From the NCBI GenBank assembly GCA_963737545.1, contig CAVTTH010000003.1, positions 558,001 through 622,000 on the forward strand: a DNA stretch of 64,000 nucleotides, in the 5' to 3' direction. Each line of letters starts with the position of its first letter. Position 1 is the first letter of the stretch. Source of the stretch: CAVTTH01 sp963737545 (GTDB lineage Bacteria; Verrucomicrobiota; Verrucomicrobiia; Chthoniobacterales; UBA10450). Positions 17,514-26,112 of this stretch are shown here, one piece after another. The position numbers were made by a program, and so were the translations under genes. The notes under the pieces are model-generated. The model was not told the DNA's origin and ran no database searches. It was given only the letters and a program-made list of their open reading frames with translations.

Positions 17514-18094
17514 GAGTGATTGCCGGGGCGGTCGGAGGCATCCGGCTCGAAGTCCCAAGGACCGGGGTGCGTCCAACCATGGATCGCGTGAAGGCTGCGA
17601 TCTTCTCCGGCCTTGGTGACGATATCATCGGCGCGCGAGTGCTGGATCTTTTTGCAGGAAGTGGAGCGATTGGGATCGAAGCGCTCAGCCGCGGCGCGAG
17701 CTCGGCGCTCTTCGTCGAGAACGATCGTGTGGCAGTCACGACCATCGAACGCAATCTTTCGAAAACGAATCTGCCCGGCCGAGTTCGCAAACGAGATGTT
17801 TTTTCTTTCCTGCGCCAGTCCGATTCCGGCGCGCAATTTGACATCATCTTCGCGGATCCGCCTTACGAGAATACGAAAGACGGGAAGGCATTCACAGCGC
17901 TGCTGCTTTCCAGCACGGACCTTGCGGCCATGCTTGCACCGTCGGGAACTTTTGTGCTCGAAAAACGGCCTTCCGAGCCGATCTCGAAAACCAATTTGTG
18001 GCGCGTCATTCGTGCGAGAACCTACGGCGCGACTGAAGTTCTCTTCCTTGCTCGTACCGATTGGTCGTCTCCTCTTGCCAGCGTTTCGGAATGA
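17510..18094 (+). CDS. rsmD: 16S rRNA (guanine966-N2)-methyltransferase
   Basis: SAM-dependent enzyme methylating G966 of 16S rRNA in the assembled 30S head. It starts with MRVIAGAVGGIRLEVP and contains RPTMDRVKAAIFSGLG, the SAM-binding loop VLDLFAGSGAIGIEALSRGA, and the catalytic ADPPY of amino-directed methyltransferases. 194 aa is the usual length. It overlaps the upstream AsmA-like gene and the downstream waaA by 4 bases each (ATGA), indicating one transcript. Confidence 0.95.
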   Translation: MRVIAGAVGGIRLEVPRTGVRPTMDRVKAAIFSGLGDDIIGARVLDLFAGSGAIGIEALSRGASSALFVENDRVAVTTIERNLSKTNLPGRVRKRDVFSFLRQSDSGAQFDIIFADPPYENTKDGKAFTALLLSSTDLAAMLAPSGTFVLEKRPSEPISKTNLWRVIRARTYGATEVLFLARTDWSSPLASVSE

Positions 18095-19425
18095 TCAGAT
18101 TTTTCTACAACTTTCTCTTTCCGGTTGTCCTGCTGTTCTTCCTCCCGGGGATTCTTGGGAAGATGGTCCGGCGCGGAAATTATCGGCACAAATTCGGGCA
18201 GCGTTTTGGATTTTACGATCGTGCTTTGAAAAATCGATTGCGGGCTGGCGATCACACTTGGATTCACGCCGTCAGCGTCGGTGAAGTATTGATTGCGCTG
18301 AAGCTGGCGGAAAAACTTCGCGAACTCGATCCCGCCCTGCGCCTGACGCTGACAACGACAACCACCACCGGATTCGCCATCGCAACGAAGGATGCGCCGG
18401 AATGGATCGAGGTGCTTTACAATCCTCTCGATTTTTGGCCGATAATGCGGCGCGCCTTCCACGTCATCCGCCCGCAAAGCGTGATACTAGTCGAAGCTGA
18501 AGTGTGGCCAAATCTTGCGGCCGAAGCGCATCGCCGCGCGTTGCCACTCTCACTCGTGAATGCCCGGCTGTCGCCGCGTTCGGAACGTCGTTTTCACAAA
18601 TTTCGATTTGTATTCGCACCTGTTTTCCAGTTGCTCGATCTCGTCTGTGTTCAGGAGCCGGAAGATGTCGCCCGCTGGGAGGCGCTGGGAGTTGAGCGCG
18701 GGCGCATTGAATTCGTTGGCAGTATCAAGTTCGATCGATCCCTCGTGCCTCCCGATCCGGCGATTCCTCGCGAAGTTCTGGAGCGATGCGAAATCGATCC
18801 CGCGCGTCCGATCTTTTTCGCCGGCAGTACGCATGCGGGGGAAGAACGAATCGCCGCCGAAATTTTCCTGAGTCTGCGTAGTGAATTTCCCGATCTTTTC
18901 CTGATTATCGCGCCGCGTCATTTCGAGCGAACGCCCGAGATTCAGCGGATGCTTCAACCGCTTGGTTTGCGAGTGGCTCTGCGCACGGATGCGGACATTT
19001 CGCCGTCGCGAGTGACGAAGCCAGACTGTTTTATTCTCAACGCGATGGGCGAGCTGCGACACTGGTACGCCGCAGGCACGGTCGTCTTCGTGGGAAAAAC
19101 GCTGACCGCGCACGGCGGACAAAATCCGGTCGAACCGATTGCTGCCGGCCGTCCCGTCATTTTCGGACCGAACATGGAAAATTTTGCGGTCCTGGCGCGT
19201 TCGCTCGTTCAGCAGGGAGGGGCCGTTCAAGTGGCGAATGAAGCAGAATTGCGCGAGAACGTTGCGCGACTTCTCCGCGATGAACCCGCCCGCCTGCGAC
19301 TGGTCGAGAACGCTCGCAATGTTCTCCGTCGCCATGATGGTGCGACCTTACGCACAGCGGAGCTTGTTACGAATCTGCATTCACATGCGCGGGCCGATCG
19401 CAATTCACGAGAGGCGTGCAAATAA
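18091..19425 (+). CDS. waaA: 3-deoxy-D-manno-octulosonic acid (Kdo) transferase
   Basis: Membrane-anchored GT-B enzyme that adds Kdo from CMP-Kdo to the lipid A precursor, so the host makes LPS. After an N-terminal membrane helix (FFYNFLFPVVLLFFLPG) come WIHAVSVGEVLIALKL, the donor-domain motifs FAGSTHAGEE and VFVGKTLTAHGGQNPVEP. From ATG 18091, which overlaps rsmD by ATGA, the protein is 444 aa, a normal length. An upstream start at 18061 in the same frame would run through rsmD and is unlikely. tRNA-Glu follows within 45 bases. Confidence 0.95.
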   Translation: MIRFFYNFLFPVVLLFFLPGILGKMVRRGNYRHKFGQRFGFYDRALKNRLRAGDHTWIHAVSVGEVLIALKLAEKLRELDPALRLTLTTTTTTGFAIATKDAPEWIEVLYNPLDFWPIMRRAFHVIRPQSVILVEAEVWPNLAAEAHRRALPLSLVNARLSPRSERRFHKFRFVFAPVFQLLDLVCVQEPEDVARWEALGVERGRIEFVGSIKFDRSLVPPDPAIPREVLERCEIDPARPIFFAGSTHAGEERIAAEIFLSLRSEFPDLFLIIAPRHFERTPEIQRMLQPLGLRVALRTDADISPSRVTKPDCFILNAMGELRHWYAAGTVVFVGKTLTAHGGQNPVEPIAAGRPVIFGPNMENFAVLARSLVQQGGAVQVANEAELRENVARLLRDEPARLRLVENARNVLRRHDGATLRTAELVTNLHSHARADRNSREACK

Positions 19426-19426
19426 C

Positions 19427-19455
19427 TTGCAAGGCAAGGACGCGCTTCTGATATT
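19427..19455 (+). promoter_or_regulatory. Possible promoter of tRNA-Glu
   Basis: TTGCAA (19427-19432), a 17-base spacer and GATATT (19450-19455) lie 14 bases before the mature tRNA 5' end. Both hexamers match the sigma-70 consensus at four positions. The match is modest and rests on position as much as on sequence. Confidence 0.35.
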
Positions 19456-19469
19456 GCCCGCTCTCTTAC

Positions 19470-19545
19470 GACCCTATCGTCCAGTGGCCTAGGACACCGC
19501 CCTTTCACGGCGGTAACACGGGTTCGAATCCCGTTAGGGTCGCCA
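19470..19545 (+). tRNA. tRNA-Glu (anticodon TTC), CCA encoded
   Basis: Complete cloverleaf. The acceptor stem gaccc-ta (19470-19476) pairs with tagggtc (19535-19541). The anticodon stem ccgcc/ggcgg frames the loop ctttcac with anticodon TTC at 19504-19506. The T-arm is cacggg ttcgaat cccgt, the discriminator base is G, and CCA is encoded at 19543-19545. Its last 27 bases are repeated at 39524-39550 and, shortened, at 40820-40843, so it is the attachment site of an accessory island. Confidence 0.97.
19519..19545 (+). repeat. Direct repeat DR1 (left attachment site) in tRNA-Glu 3' end
   Basis: The 27-base string from the T-arm to CCA (cgggttcgaatcccgtta then gggtcgcca) is identical to 39524-39550. 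This is the classic footprint of site-specific integration into a tRNA 3' end that restores the gene. Confidence 0.88.
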
Positions 19546-19926
19546 CCCTCTAAGCAGAGGGAAGCAAGGCCAAATGCATAACATTTCCACATAACAAATG
19601 CGCCCGCGTTTGCTGGTGTTCATATGCATCCACGCCGCCTCGTGCTGTGGCGTTTTTCATTCGTCGAGATTTCACTAGAGAATTTGGATGAATGAAAAAT
19701 CTGGCTCGCTGACCCGCGCGCGCTCAAAAAACTTGCGCTCGGCGCTTGACATACTTCGCACCTGAAAAGGTGCCATCGGCTCGCCGCCGCGTGCCGTCAC
19801 GGTGGCAACGCGAGGGAAGCAAACCTGCCAACGGCTCGCGCAACCGTGTCATCGGCTGCTTTTGGGTCTGCCACGATACCCTCGGACGCGCATGGAAAGG
19901 TGTGGTCACTATTGCAACACACCGAA
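19546..19926. other. Non-coding stretch after tRNA-Glu
   Basis: No gene, RNA or convincing promoter is seen here. A small ccctc...gaggg hairpin (about 19546-19562) follows the tRNA directly but lacks a T-run. The several overlapping short open frames from 19724 on show no recognisable protein features. It is probably the eroded left end of the island. Confidence 0.5.
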
Positions 19927-20020
19927 ATGGAATTTGGCCGATTTCCTGACGTGCGGAGGAGTTTCGGAATTCCGCGCGGCAAGTGTTACGAGCTAATTAA
20001 CGAAGGCAAGATCAAGAGCG
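19927..20020 (+). pseudogene. N-terminal remnant of an excisionase-like HTH protein
   Basis: From ATG 19927 the frame encodes MEFGRFPDVRRSFGIPRGKC followed by YELINEGKIKS. This is the winged-helix start seen in small DNA-binding proteins near phage and island integrases: a 'GIPRxxxYxLIxEGKIKS' recognition helix and turn. After residue ~31 the frame continues to 20124, but that sequence is the antisense of a BrxD fragment, so the gene is cut at about 20020 by a rearrangement. The intact protein would be ~60-80 aa. It is probably non-functional, though its DNA-binding half remains. Confidence 0.55.
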
Positions 20021-20403
20021 CCCACGAGCTTCTTAAGGAAAATTCGGGGAGCGATTCCAGTTTTCCCACCCAATGTTCCTGTTACGCCCTTGGCCAGCGC
20101 TTCAGTCAAGGAATCATCGGCTAACCGTAGCAGACGTTCCCGTGCCAGGGAGCGGTCGACAAAATGTCCCGAACCTTCCTTCCAACTTCCATGAGCATCT
20201 GGAAATCAAAGGATCGCAGTCGAATTTGCGGAGCTCTAGGATTGTCAAAGCGCACGTCCGTCTCGAAATCCGTGTGGAGACGTTGCGCGAGTGGCGGAAG
20301 CTTTCTAATCCCCTGTGGCCCATCGAAAAATGTCGGCGTTCCGGTGATTACCAGGAGCAGTCCCGGAAAGCGTCCGGCATCTAATTCGTCAATCCGGTTC
20401 CGT
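20021..20403 (-). pseudogene. C-terminal remnant of a BREX BrxD-type P-loop ATPase
   Basis: Reading the minus strand from 20403, the frame gives NRIDELDAGRFPGLLLVITG, TPTFFDGPQGIRKLPPLAQR, FDNPRAPQIRLRSFDFQML and VGRKVRDI. After a frameshift near 20165 it continues VDRSLARERLLRLADDS, then VTGTLGGKTGIAPRIFLKKL. This matches, from memory, the end of BrxD/DUF2791 ATP-binding proteins of BREX phage-defence systems (LDAGRFPGL, TGTPxFFDGPQG, LGGKxGxAPRxFLKKLV). The N-terminal two thirds, including Walker A, are missing, and no other BREX gene is visible. It is a dead relic wedged between the HTH remnant and the MBOAT gene. Confidence 0.7.
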
Positions 20404-20406
20404 TGC

Positions 20407-21816
20407 TCAAAACTGGAAATAAACGAACGGCACTTCGGCTGTAGCGGGAAACAGTTCGAGCGCTAGAAATGCGCAAACGTATGCTGGAACTTGAACGCGC
20501 GCCGGCTGAAGTGCGAGACGGTCAATAAACTGCGCGCGTTCTTGCGCGACCGCCAAAAATAGCGAAATGAAAAACAGCACGATCGTCCCGGTTGTCAGCA
20601 GGAATTCACCAGGGACGTGTTGGAAACCGAATAGTGCACTTAAGACGTATCCGCTCGCCTGGAGCGTCCTTGGGCGAAAGAAAGCCATGCTTACGGTGCA
20701 CGAAAGAAACATCAGTCCAATGCTAAACGGCACGAAGTAGCACTTCCTCATAACATTGGCAATTGCTGTCCCTGATGCTGCCCGATCGAAGAGTCGATAC
20801 CCAATTAGCAGAACGCCGTGGTATGCTCCCCAGGCCACAAATGTCCAGTTAGCTCCGTGCCACAGTCCCACCAGCACCATTACAACCAGCATGTTGCGGT
20901 ATAACATGAATCGCCCTTTTCTTCCCCGACTGAACGGCATAAACATATAATCCCGGACCCACGTGGACAGGGTTATATGCCATCTCTGCCAGAGGTCGGG
21001 AGGATTTCTCGCTAGGAAAGGACGCGCAAAGTTAAGTGGAAACTCAAAGCCCAGCAGCTTTGCGCAACCACGAGCGATATCGGTGTAACCAGAGAAATCG
21101 AAGAAGACTTGCATGAAAAAGGCAATGCAACCCGACCATGCAGCCAGCCAGCCCGGGTGAGTAGTCGGATTATTGAAATAGCCGTTGGAAACGACCGCGA
21201 ATCGATCGGCGAAAACCATCTTCTTCAACAGACCAGACAGGACCAGGATAATGCCGCTCTGAATCACAATTGCCGCCGGAAGCCGCCAGTATTGGATTTG
21301 GGAAATAAATTGTCGGGCGCGAATGATTGGACCTGCAATAAGATGAGGGAAAAATGCGATGAACAATGCATAGTCGATCAGGCTTCTGACAGCCTTCATT
21401 TTTCCCCAGTAGACATCCAGCGTATAAGAAAGACTGGCAAACGTGTAGAAGCTGACTCCGACAGGGAGAACAACTTGCAAGACCACCGACGACTTGGGCA
21501 TATGGAGCAAAGCAGCTAAAGAACCAGCAAAGAAGTCGTAGTATTTAAAGAAACCGAGAATGCCCAGATTAACGACGAGGCTGACGGCGAGCAAAAGTTT
21601 CTTACGGCTACCGCTGGTCACCTCCAGCCAAATGCCCAGGAAGTAATCAACGACAGTGGAGGTCAAGATGAGCACGATAAATCGTGGATCCCACCACATG
21701 TAAAATACATAGCTTGCGCACAGCAGTAGCAGTTTCCCTATGCGAAACGGCATGCTGTAGAACAGCACAGCCACAATTAGAAAGAAGATCCAGTACTGGA
21801 AGCTGTTGAATAACAT
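20407..21816 (-). CDS. MBOAT family O-acyltransferase (AlgI-like)
   Basis: A 469-aa polytopic inner-membrane enzyme of the MBOAT family, which passes acyl (usually acetyl) groups across the membrane to polysaccharides such as alginate, cellulose or teichoic acids. The opening MLFNSFQYWIFFLIVAVLFY and the catalytic-His segment GLWHGANWTFVAWGAYHG (around residue 310-330) are diagnostic; LPVGVSFYTFASLSYTLDVY is also typical. The SGNH-like gene upstream on the same strand is its likely periplasmic partner. It ends 3 bases from the BrxD relic. Confidence 0.92.
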   Translation of the reverse strand: MLFNSFQYWIFFLIVAVLFYSMPFRIGKLLLLCASYVFYMWWDPRFIVLILTSTVVDYFLGIWLEVTSGSRKKLLLAVSLVVNLGILGFFKYYDFFAGSLAALLHMPKSSVVLQVVLPVGVSFYTFASLSYTLDVYWGKMKAVRSLIDYALFIAFFPHLIAGPIIRARQFISQIQYWRLPAAIVIQSGIILVLSGLLKKMVFADRFAVVSNGYFNNPTTHPGWLAAWSGCIAFFMQVFFDFSGYTDIARGCAKLLGFEFPLNFARPFLARNPPDLWQRWHITLSTWVRDYMFMPFSRGRKGRFMLYRNMLVVMVLVGLWHGANWTFVAWGAYHGVLLIGYRLFDRAASGTAIANVMRKCYFVPFSIGLMFLSCTVSMAFFRPRTLQASGYVLSALFGFQHVPGEFLLTTGTIVLFFISLFLAVAQERAQFIDRLALQPARVQVPAYVCAFLALELFPATAEVPFVYFQF

Positions 21817-21973
21817 CAGGAACAGTTATGTTAAGAGCTGCACGTCTTCTTACGGGCCATACACGGTATTTTCGCCGCTGGAATTCTCACTCACTGAAGT
21901 GTACGTGCTTCCAAAGGCTTCACTCGCACCCAAGTCTGACTTGCAGTTGGAGTGTACATGCAAATCAGCGGAG

Positions 21974-23647
21974 CTAAAGACGACCCATCAGCTCCGCTAC
22001 GAATGTTTCTGTGAATCTTTGCCGGCCTTTGGCATTAAGATGGTACCCGTCAAAGTAATATTCGGGTTTTTCAAGAAAGTCGAACATTTGTTTCGGAAAC
22101 GAAAAAGCTGCTCTCTGGGTTATGACGCTTGGAAAAACGACATCGTATGCCATGGAGAATCCACTAAGCTCTACGAACGGACCACGAGGGAGAGGCGTAA
22201 GCACAATTGCGGTTGGACTATTCGAATAACGATCCAGTATTCGCGGAATCCAATCGCGTTGTAACTTCAAAAAGTACTGCACTTCCGCTCGAGACGGCTG
22301 TACCAAACTCGTACGGATGGCTTGTCGCTGAGTTTCAGTTAATCGTGGTGGGAAGGTTACCTCGCCTGTCTTGGGATCATAAGACGTGCCTACAAGATCG
22401 TAGTCCCGGCCTTTATAAACCGCGCGCGAATGCAGTCTGTTCCGCTCTTGTTGAATGCTTCTCATCCGCGCAATTGGATGTTCGAGAAAATCGGCAACAT
22501 CGCTCTGATATGCCGACCCTCGCAGTATGCATGCCGTAAATGCCCTGAATCGACCAGACCATCGCTGAAATGCAGAGGCAAAATCCAAGCAATCCCCATA
22601 CCGCAAGAGCGGAGCGGCCATGGAAATTCTCAAAGGATCCGCAGTGCTTGGCTCATAGCCAACACCGTAAGGAACAATGATCGCCCGGTAGCGTCGCGCT
22701 GCCGGATCGACTTCCCGAAGCATATAGTACCAAGTGTTAACAGAAGCGGCTGGTTCGGTGAGATTGACAAACTTCAACCCGGCGTTGGCGCCCAGCTCGT
22801 CAGCCACGGTGGTAGAGAACCCCTCCGCCATTCTGGAATCTCCCACAACGAGCACCTCTTTCAGACCCGATGCAGGGCGCTGGTTTTCGGCTCGCGTAAT
22901 TACTGCCAATCGCCCTGCATAGGAATCCTGAGCCAGGATCGAGACGTACAAGCCGGTGTGAAAAATAACGCCATCCAGACAGACAAAGGCGGCTACGCCG
23001 AGCAGAAGATTTCGTCCAACACGGAGTCGACGCGGCGACGTCGTTGGCTCTGTGGGAAATGTTGTGCGTAGAGCTCGCGCCGAGCTGAGGTAAACAGCGA
23101 TATATATAATCACTATCAGTGCCACAAATAGTGGCCAACGGGCCTTGCCTCGTAATAACATCGTATTCAGAGAGACCTCGCTTTCCGTAGTTCCAGAAAC
23201 GGTCACTGCGGCGAGCCACGTTCGCCGCTGGTCATCGCTATAAAGCTCAAAAGCATAGTTGCGCGCCCGAATCCACGGAGCCACGCGGCTCCCCTTCGCG
23301 CCACTAGCGAACAGAACCGGTTTGCGGTCACTTGCTGTTACAAAAACAAAGCCCACAGATCCGTTTCCTGTATCCCAGCTAATCTCGGTGCTGCCACTCC
23401 CACCAGCGACTGTCACGTGGTCGGGGCTTGCTCTGATTGCGGGCGCACCTGAACTTTTCCCCGCATCGCTCCCGGCTGCAGGTTGCTGCATGGCCGCTCC
23501 CAGCATACGGAGCGTTCCGAAAGAAACGGCAAGACACACCGCAATGGCAGCCAGCACCGAGCGAACTGTCGCGGCGTCCGTTGACTTTGGTGCTTCAAGC
23601 TCAGAACGCTTATACACTTTGCCCTGTAACTGCGATCCCGCATTCAC
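21974..23647 (-). CDS. SGNH-hydrolase-like membrane protein, probable MBOAT partner
   Basis: A 557-aa protein with an N-terminal helix (about 25-50), a periplasmic stretch, a second helix pair (about 170-240) and an SGNH-like domain. In that domain EVLVVGDSRMAEGF carries the GDS nucleophile and YFDGYHLNAKG near the C-terminus carries the Asp-x-x-His pair. This pairing with an MBOAT gene is the usual layout for polysaccharide O-acetylation (compare AlgJ/AlgX, DltD). The 157 bases between the two genes hold nothing I recognise. The acyl acceptor is unknown. Confidence 0.72.
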   Translation of the reverse strand: MNAGSQLQGKVYKRSELEAPKSTDAATVRSVLAAIAVCLAVSFGTLRMLGAAMQQPAAGSDAGKSSGAPAIRASPDHVTVAGGSGSTEISWDTGNGSVGFVFVTASDRKPVLFASGAKGSRVAPWIRARNYAFELYSDDQRRTWLAAVTVSGTTESEVSLNTMLLRGKARWPLFVALIVIIYIAVYLSSARALRTTFPTEPTTSPRRLRVGRNLLLGVAAFVCLDGVIFHTGLYVSILAQDSYAGRLAVITRAENQRPASGLKEVLVVGDSRMAEGFSTTVADELGANAGLKFVNLTEPAASVNTWYYMLREVDPAARRYRAIIVPYGVGYEPSTADPLRISMAAPLLRYGDCLDFASAFQRWSGRFRAFTACILRGSAYQSDVADFLEHPIARMRSIQQERNRLHSRAVYKGRDYDLVGTSYDPKTGEVTFPPRLTETQRQAIRTSLVQPSRAEVQYFLKLQRDWIPRILDRYSNSPTAIVLTPLPRGPFVELSGFSMAYDVVFPSVITQRAAFSFPKQMFDFLEKPEYYFDGYHLNAKGRQRFTETFVAELMGRL

Positions 23648-23703
23648 GGGAGATCATTTCGTTCAGTTTTAAATACGCGCAACACGAGGAGCTGGCGCCC
23701 AAG

Positions 23704-23934
23704 TCATAACCGCGCATCGACCACTTCGCTTCGGGCATTGCTTCCGGCGTTTTTAGCACGTTGTGCAAAAGCCGTGCCGATCAACACCTCTAAGAGTGCT
23801 CCTGCACCATCCGGCAGGACATCGCGCACTGAAGGAGTTCGCGACCTGACGAATGACTGGTGAAATTCGTCGCTGGCGGCAGAAACCGCACACGCTAGCA
23901 GAACTGCGCGAAACACGTCATTGCCGTCGAGCAA
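23704..23934 (-). pseudogene. VanZ-like protein, C-terminal fragment
   Basis: The 76-residue frame contains ACAVSAASDEFHQSFVRSR and SVRDVLPDGAGALLEVL, matching the 'DExHQ...R..s..Dvl.D..G' region of VanZ-like membrane proteins. The preceding two or three membrane helices are missing: the upstream sequence belongs to the methyltransferase gene, whose end it overlaps by 17 bases. It is therefore probably a truncated relic. Confidence 0.5.
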
Positions 23935-24679
23935 CGATGGTGAAAAGCGTGTAGGCTCTTCCGTCCCGGTACTGCTGGTGCGTCAAAATCTCCGTCGGCG
24001 TGAATCCCATCACGGCGAGGAACTGAGTGAAAAATTGTGTGCTGAAATGCCACCAGGTATGCCAGAGGAAATTCTGTGGAGCGGGCGCGAGACGGCAGAC
24101 AGGCGTTCCTTCCAAATCCGGATGGAACATATCGGTGATGATGAGCGATCTCGCCATCTTTCCGCATTGCTCAACGATCCAGAGTGGATTGCGGCAGTGC
24201 AACAACACGGAACCCATCATTGCGATGTCGAATTCTCCGAGGACGGAAGGCAAATTGTAAACGTCTCCATAATGGACCTTCGCCTTGGATTGGTGAGCCG
24301 CGTGACTGAACCAATACGAATTCTTCAGCCGTTCCATCACGATTCGGCGCGTGCCGAACACTTCTTCCAATTTTTTAACCGGATACGGCACGAAATCCCA
24401 ACCATGCTCCGCTGTTACTTCGACTGACACGACTTCGGCGCCGCGTTTTTCCATCTCGAAGGTTAGAAAACCGCTCGCGGGGCCAATTTCCAAAATACGT
24501 TGACCGGCGAAGGCGACTCTGCCCAGATAGTCATCCACTCCGGCACGCAAATCCCACTCGCCATCCATCACTCCGTAGCCGGGTAGTTCCATCGTGTGGT
24601 AAAATAAACAGTCCGCCACGTTCTCGACGTTCAGCGGCACCGCAAAAATCTCGTCGTTGCTTCTACGTTTTGATTGCAT
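23918..24679 (-). CDS. Class I SAM-dependent methyltransferase
   Basis: A 253-aa Rossmann-type methyltransferase. The SAM loop RILEIGPASGFLTFEMEKRG is near residues 60-80, the acidic strand end is VVSVEVT, and MMGSVLLHCRNPLWIVEQCG is the post-IV segment. The acceptor is unknown. Its place among glycosyltransferase and sulfatase genes suggests that a sugar or glycan is methylated. It overlaps the next methyltransferase gene by 17 bases and is probably translated from the same message. Confidence 0.85.
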   Translation of the reverse strand: MQSKRRSNDEIFAVPLNVENVADCLFYHTMELPGYGVMDGEWDLRAGVDDYLGRVAFAGQRILEIGPASGFLTFEMEKRGAEVVSVEVTAEHGWDFVPYPVKKLEEVFGTRRIVMERLKNSYWFSHAAHQSKAKVHYGDVYNLPSVLGEFDIAMMGSVLLHCRNPLWIVEQCGKMARSLIITDMFHPDLEGTPVCRLAPAPQNFLWHTWWHFSTQFFTQFLAVMGFTPTEILTHQQYRDGRAYTLFTIVARRQ

Positions 24680-25352
24680 AGATGGCCACCGACGCGGGAA
24701 AAATCGGACTCGTTAGGGTGACCTGCTGAAATCCCGCTTGGAAAATTTCGCACCAGAAATCTGCGCCATATTCCGTTTGCACGATGCAGTCGTCACGTTT
24801 GGCTTCAGGCTTCCCGTGATAACTCGGCGGCAACCCGTGCCGTGTGCGGGTGAGGCGACCGATCACAATCGGCACAGTGTAAAACAAATGGCCTCCCGGT
24901 CTCAACACGCGTCGGATTTCTTTCAGGGCCGCCTTCGAGTCAGGAACGTGCTCGAGAGTGTCGGAATGAATAATCACGTCGATCGATGAATCCGGGAAGC
25001 TCATCTGCTGCATGTCGATTTGCGGAAACGAATAAAGCGCGTGTTTCGGAAGTGCCTGGAGGAAACGCGACAAATTCTTGGCCGGGTTGATCTCGACCAC
25101 AGTGAGTTGCCGAATCCCCGAGTGGTTCCGACAGAAATCCTCGAAGCTGCCGGAGAAACCGAAAGCGCCGGTGACCGCCGCAGCCAGCGTCATCGCCCTC
25201 AAATTATTCTTGCAACTGACGCAGCAAAATCCCTGCTGCAAGTTGATGTAAGCGATTTCATCGGGCGACAACTCCCATTGCGCGATCAGCTCTGGCCATA
25301 GCACTGATTCATTCGTGAACCGGTCGCCACCGCACACTGGGCAAACCTTCAA
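24663..25352 (-). CDS. Class I SAM-dependent methyltransferase with N-terminal zinc-ribbon-like cysteines
   Basis: The protein begins with CPVCGG (residues 4-9) and a second cysteine pair CCVSCKNN, probably a structural metal knuckle. The methyltransferase core is divergent: TVVEINPAKNLSRFLQ replaces the usual Gly-rich loop, then SIDVIIHSDTLEHVPD and EIRRVLRPGGHLFYTVP are clear. The open frame extends to 25517 but would overlap the upstream gene by 150 bases and lacks a good start there. TTG 25352, just after that gene's stop, is the best start and gives 229 aa. Confidence 0.78.
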   Translation of the reverse strand: MKVCPVCGGDRFTNESVLWPELIAQWELSPDEIAYINLQQGFCCVSCKNNLRAMTLAAAVTGAFGFSGSFEDFCRNHSGIRQLTVVEINPAKNLSRFLQALPKHALYSFPQIDMQQMSFPDSSIDVIIHSDTLEHVPDSKAALKEIRRVLRPGGHLFYTVPIVIGRLTRTRHGLPPSYHGKPEAKRDDCIVQTEYGADFWCEIFQAGFQQVTLTSPIFPASVAIYAIKT

Positions 25353-25365
25353 GCTCGGCGACGGT

Positions 25366-26112
25366 TCATCGATTCTGCAGCTTGCTCTTTTGACTGAGCG
25401 TTCTTTCAAGTGCTGCGTTCCAGATGAGAGGTTTGTTCTTGAACCATGCTGAATCAAACTTGGGCGCAGCAAAGAGTGCCCACGTCTGCCGGGGATGTTT
25501 CCAATCCAGAATTTCAAATCGCAAATTCGCTTCTGCGGCTGCGTGTTCCAGTGTCGCTGGCCGGTAATTTACGCATTCGGGATAGATCCAGCCGGTGCGC
25601 GGAGAGTCTTCCTCGCCAGGCAAAAATGTCGCAACTAAAACTCCGTCGCCAGCGAGCGAACGCGAAATTGCGGACAACCAACCCTTGATCAGATCCAGTC
25701 CGCAGTGACTGAAGATCGACTGTGCCAACGCAAAATCGAATGACACTTTCGCTCGGGCAACGGTGTCGGGAGAATCGGAAAAGAAGAACGTCGGGCGTTT
25801 GATTTGCACCAACGTTTCGCCTAGCTCCCGCTTAATTCCTTCCTCGACCAGCCATTCATTCGGCTCTACGCCGAAGTATTTTCCGCGATTGAGGTAGGGA
25901 ATTAGCAAGCGCCCGATCCGAAGCGAACCGCAGCCGACATCAAGCAATGAGTGAGATTGGCGCAGACCGAGCGTGGTGAGAAGATTGAATGTCATCGCCG
26001 CGATCAAATCGTAATCCTCTGGAGGACCGACGTACGCGCGATAATGCGGGTCGCCCGGTTTTAGGTCGGCGCCGAGATCTTCCTGATCATCCGAAGGGCT
26101 CCCCATAATCAC
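25366..26112 (-). CDS. Class I SAM-dependent methyltransferase
   Basis: A 248-aa enzyme with the SAM loop SLLDVGCGSLRIGRLLIPYL near residue 55-75, FGVEPNEWL (acidic residue binding the ribose) and FALAQSIFSHCGLDLI. It shares the family of the decayed fragment at 37177-37534 (SVFTHL...GDW). Its ATG overlaps the sulfatase stop by four bases (ATGA), so the two are coupled. The substrate is unknown; surface-glycan modification fits the neighbourhood. Confidence 0.85.
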   Translation of the reverse strand: MIMGSPSDDQEDLGADLKPGDPHYRAYVGPPEDYDLIAAMTFNLLTTLGLRQSHSLLDVGCGSLRIGRLLIPYLNRGKYFGVEPNEWLVEEGIKRELGETLVQIKRPTFFFSDSPDTVARAKVSFDFALAQSIFSHCGLDLIKGWLSAISRSLAGDGVLVATFLPGEEDSPRTGWIYPECVNYRPATLEHAAAEANLRFEILDWKHPRQTWALFAAPKFDSAWFKNKPLIWNAALERTLSQKSKLQNR

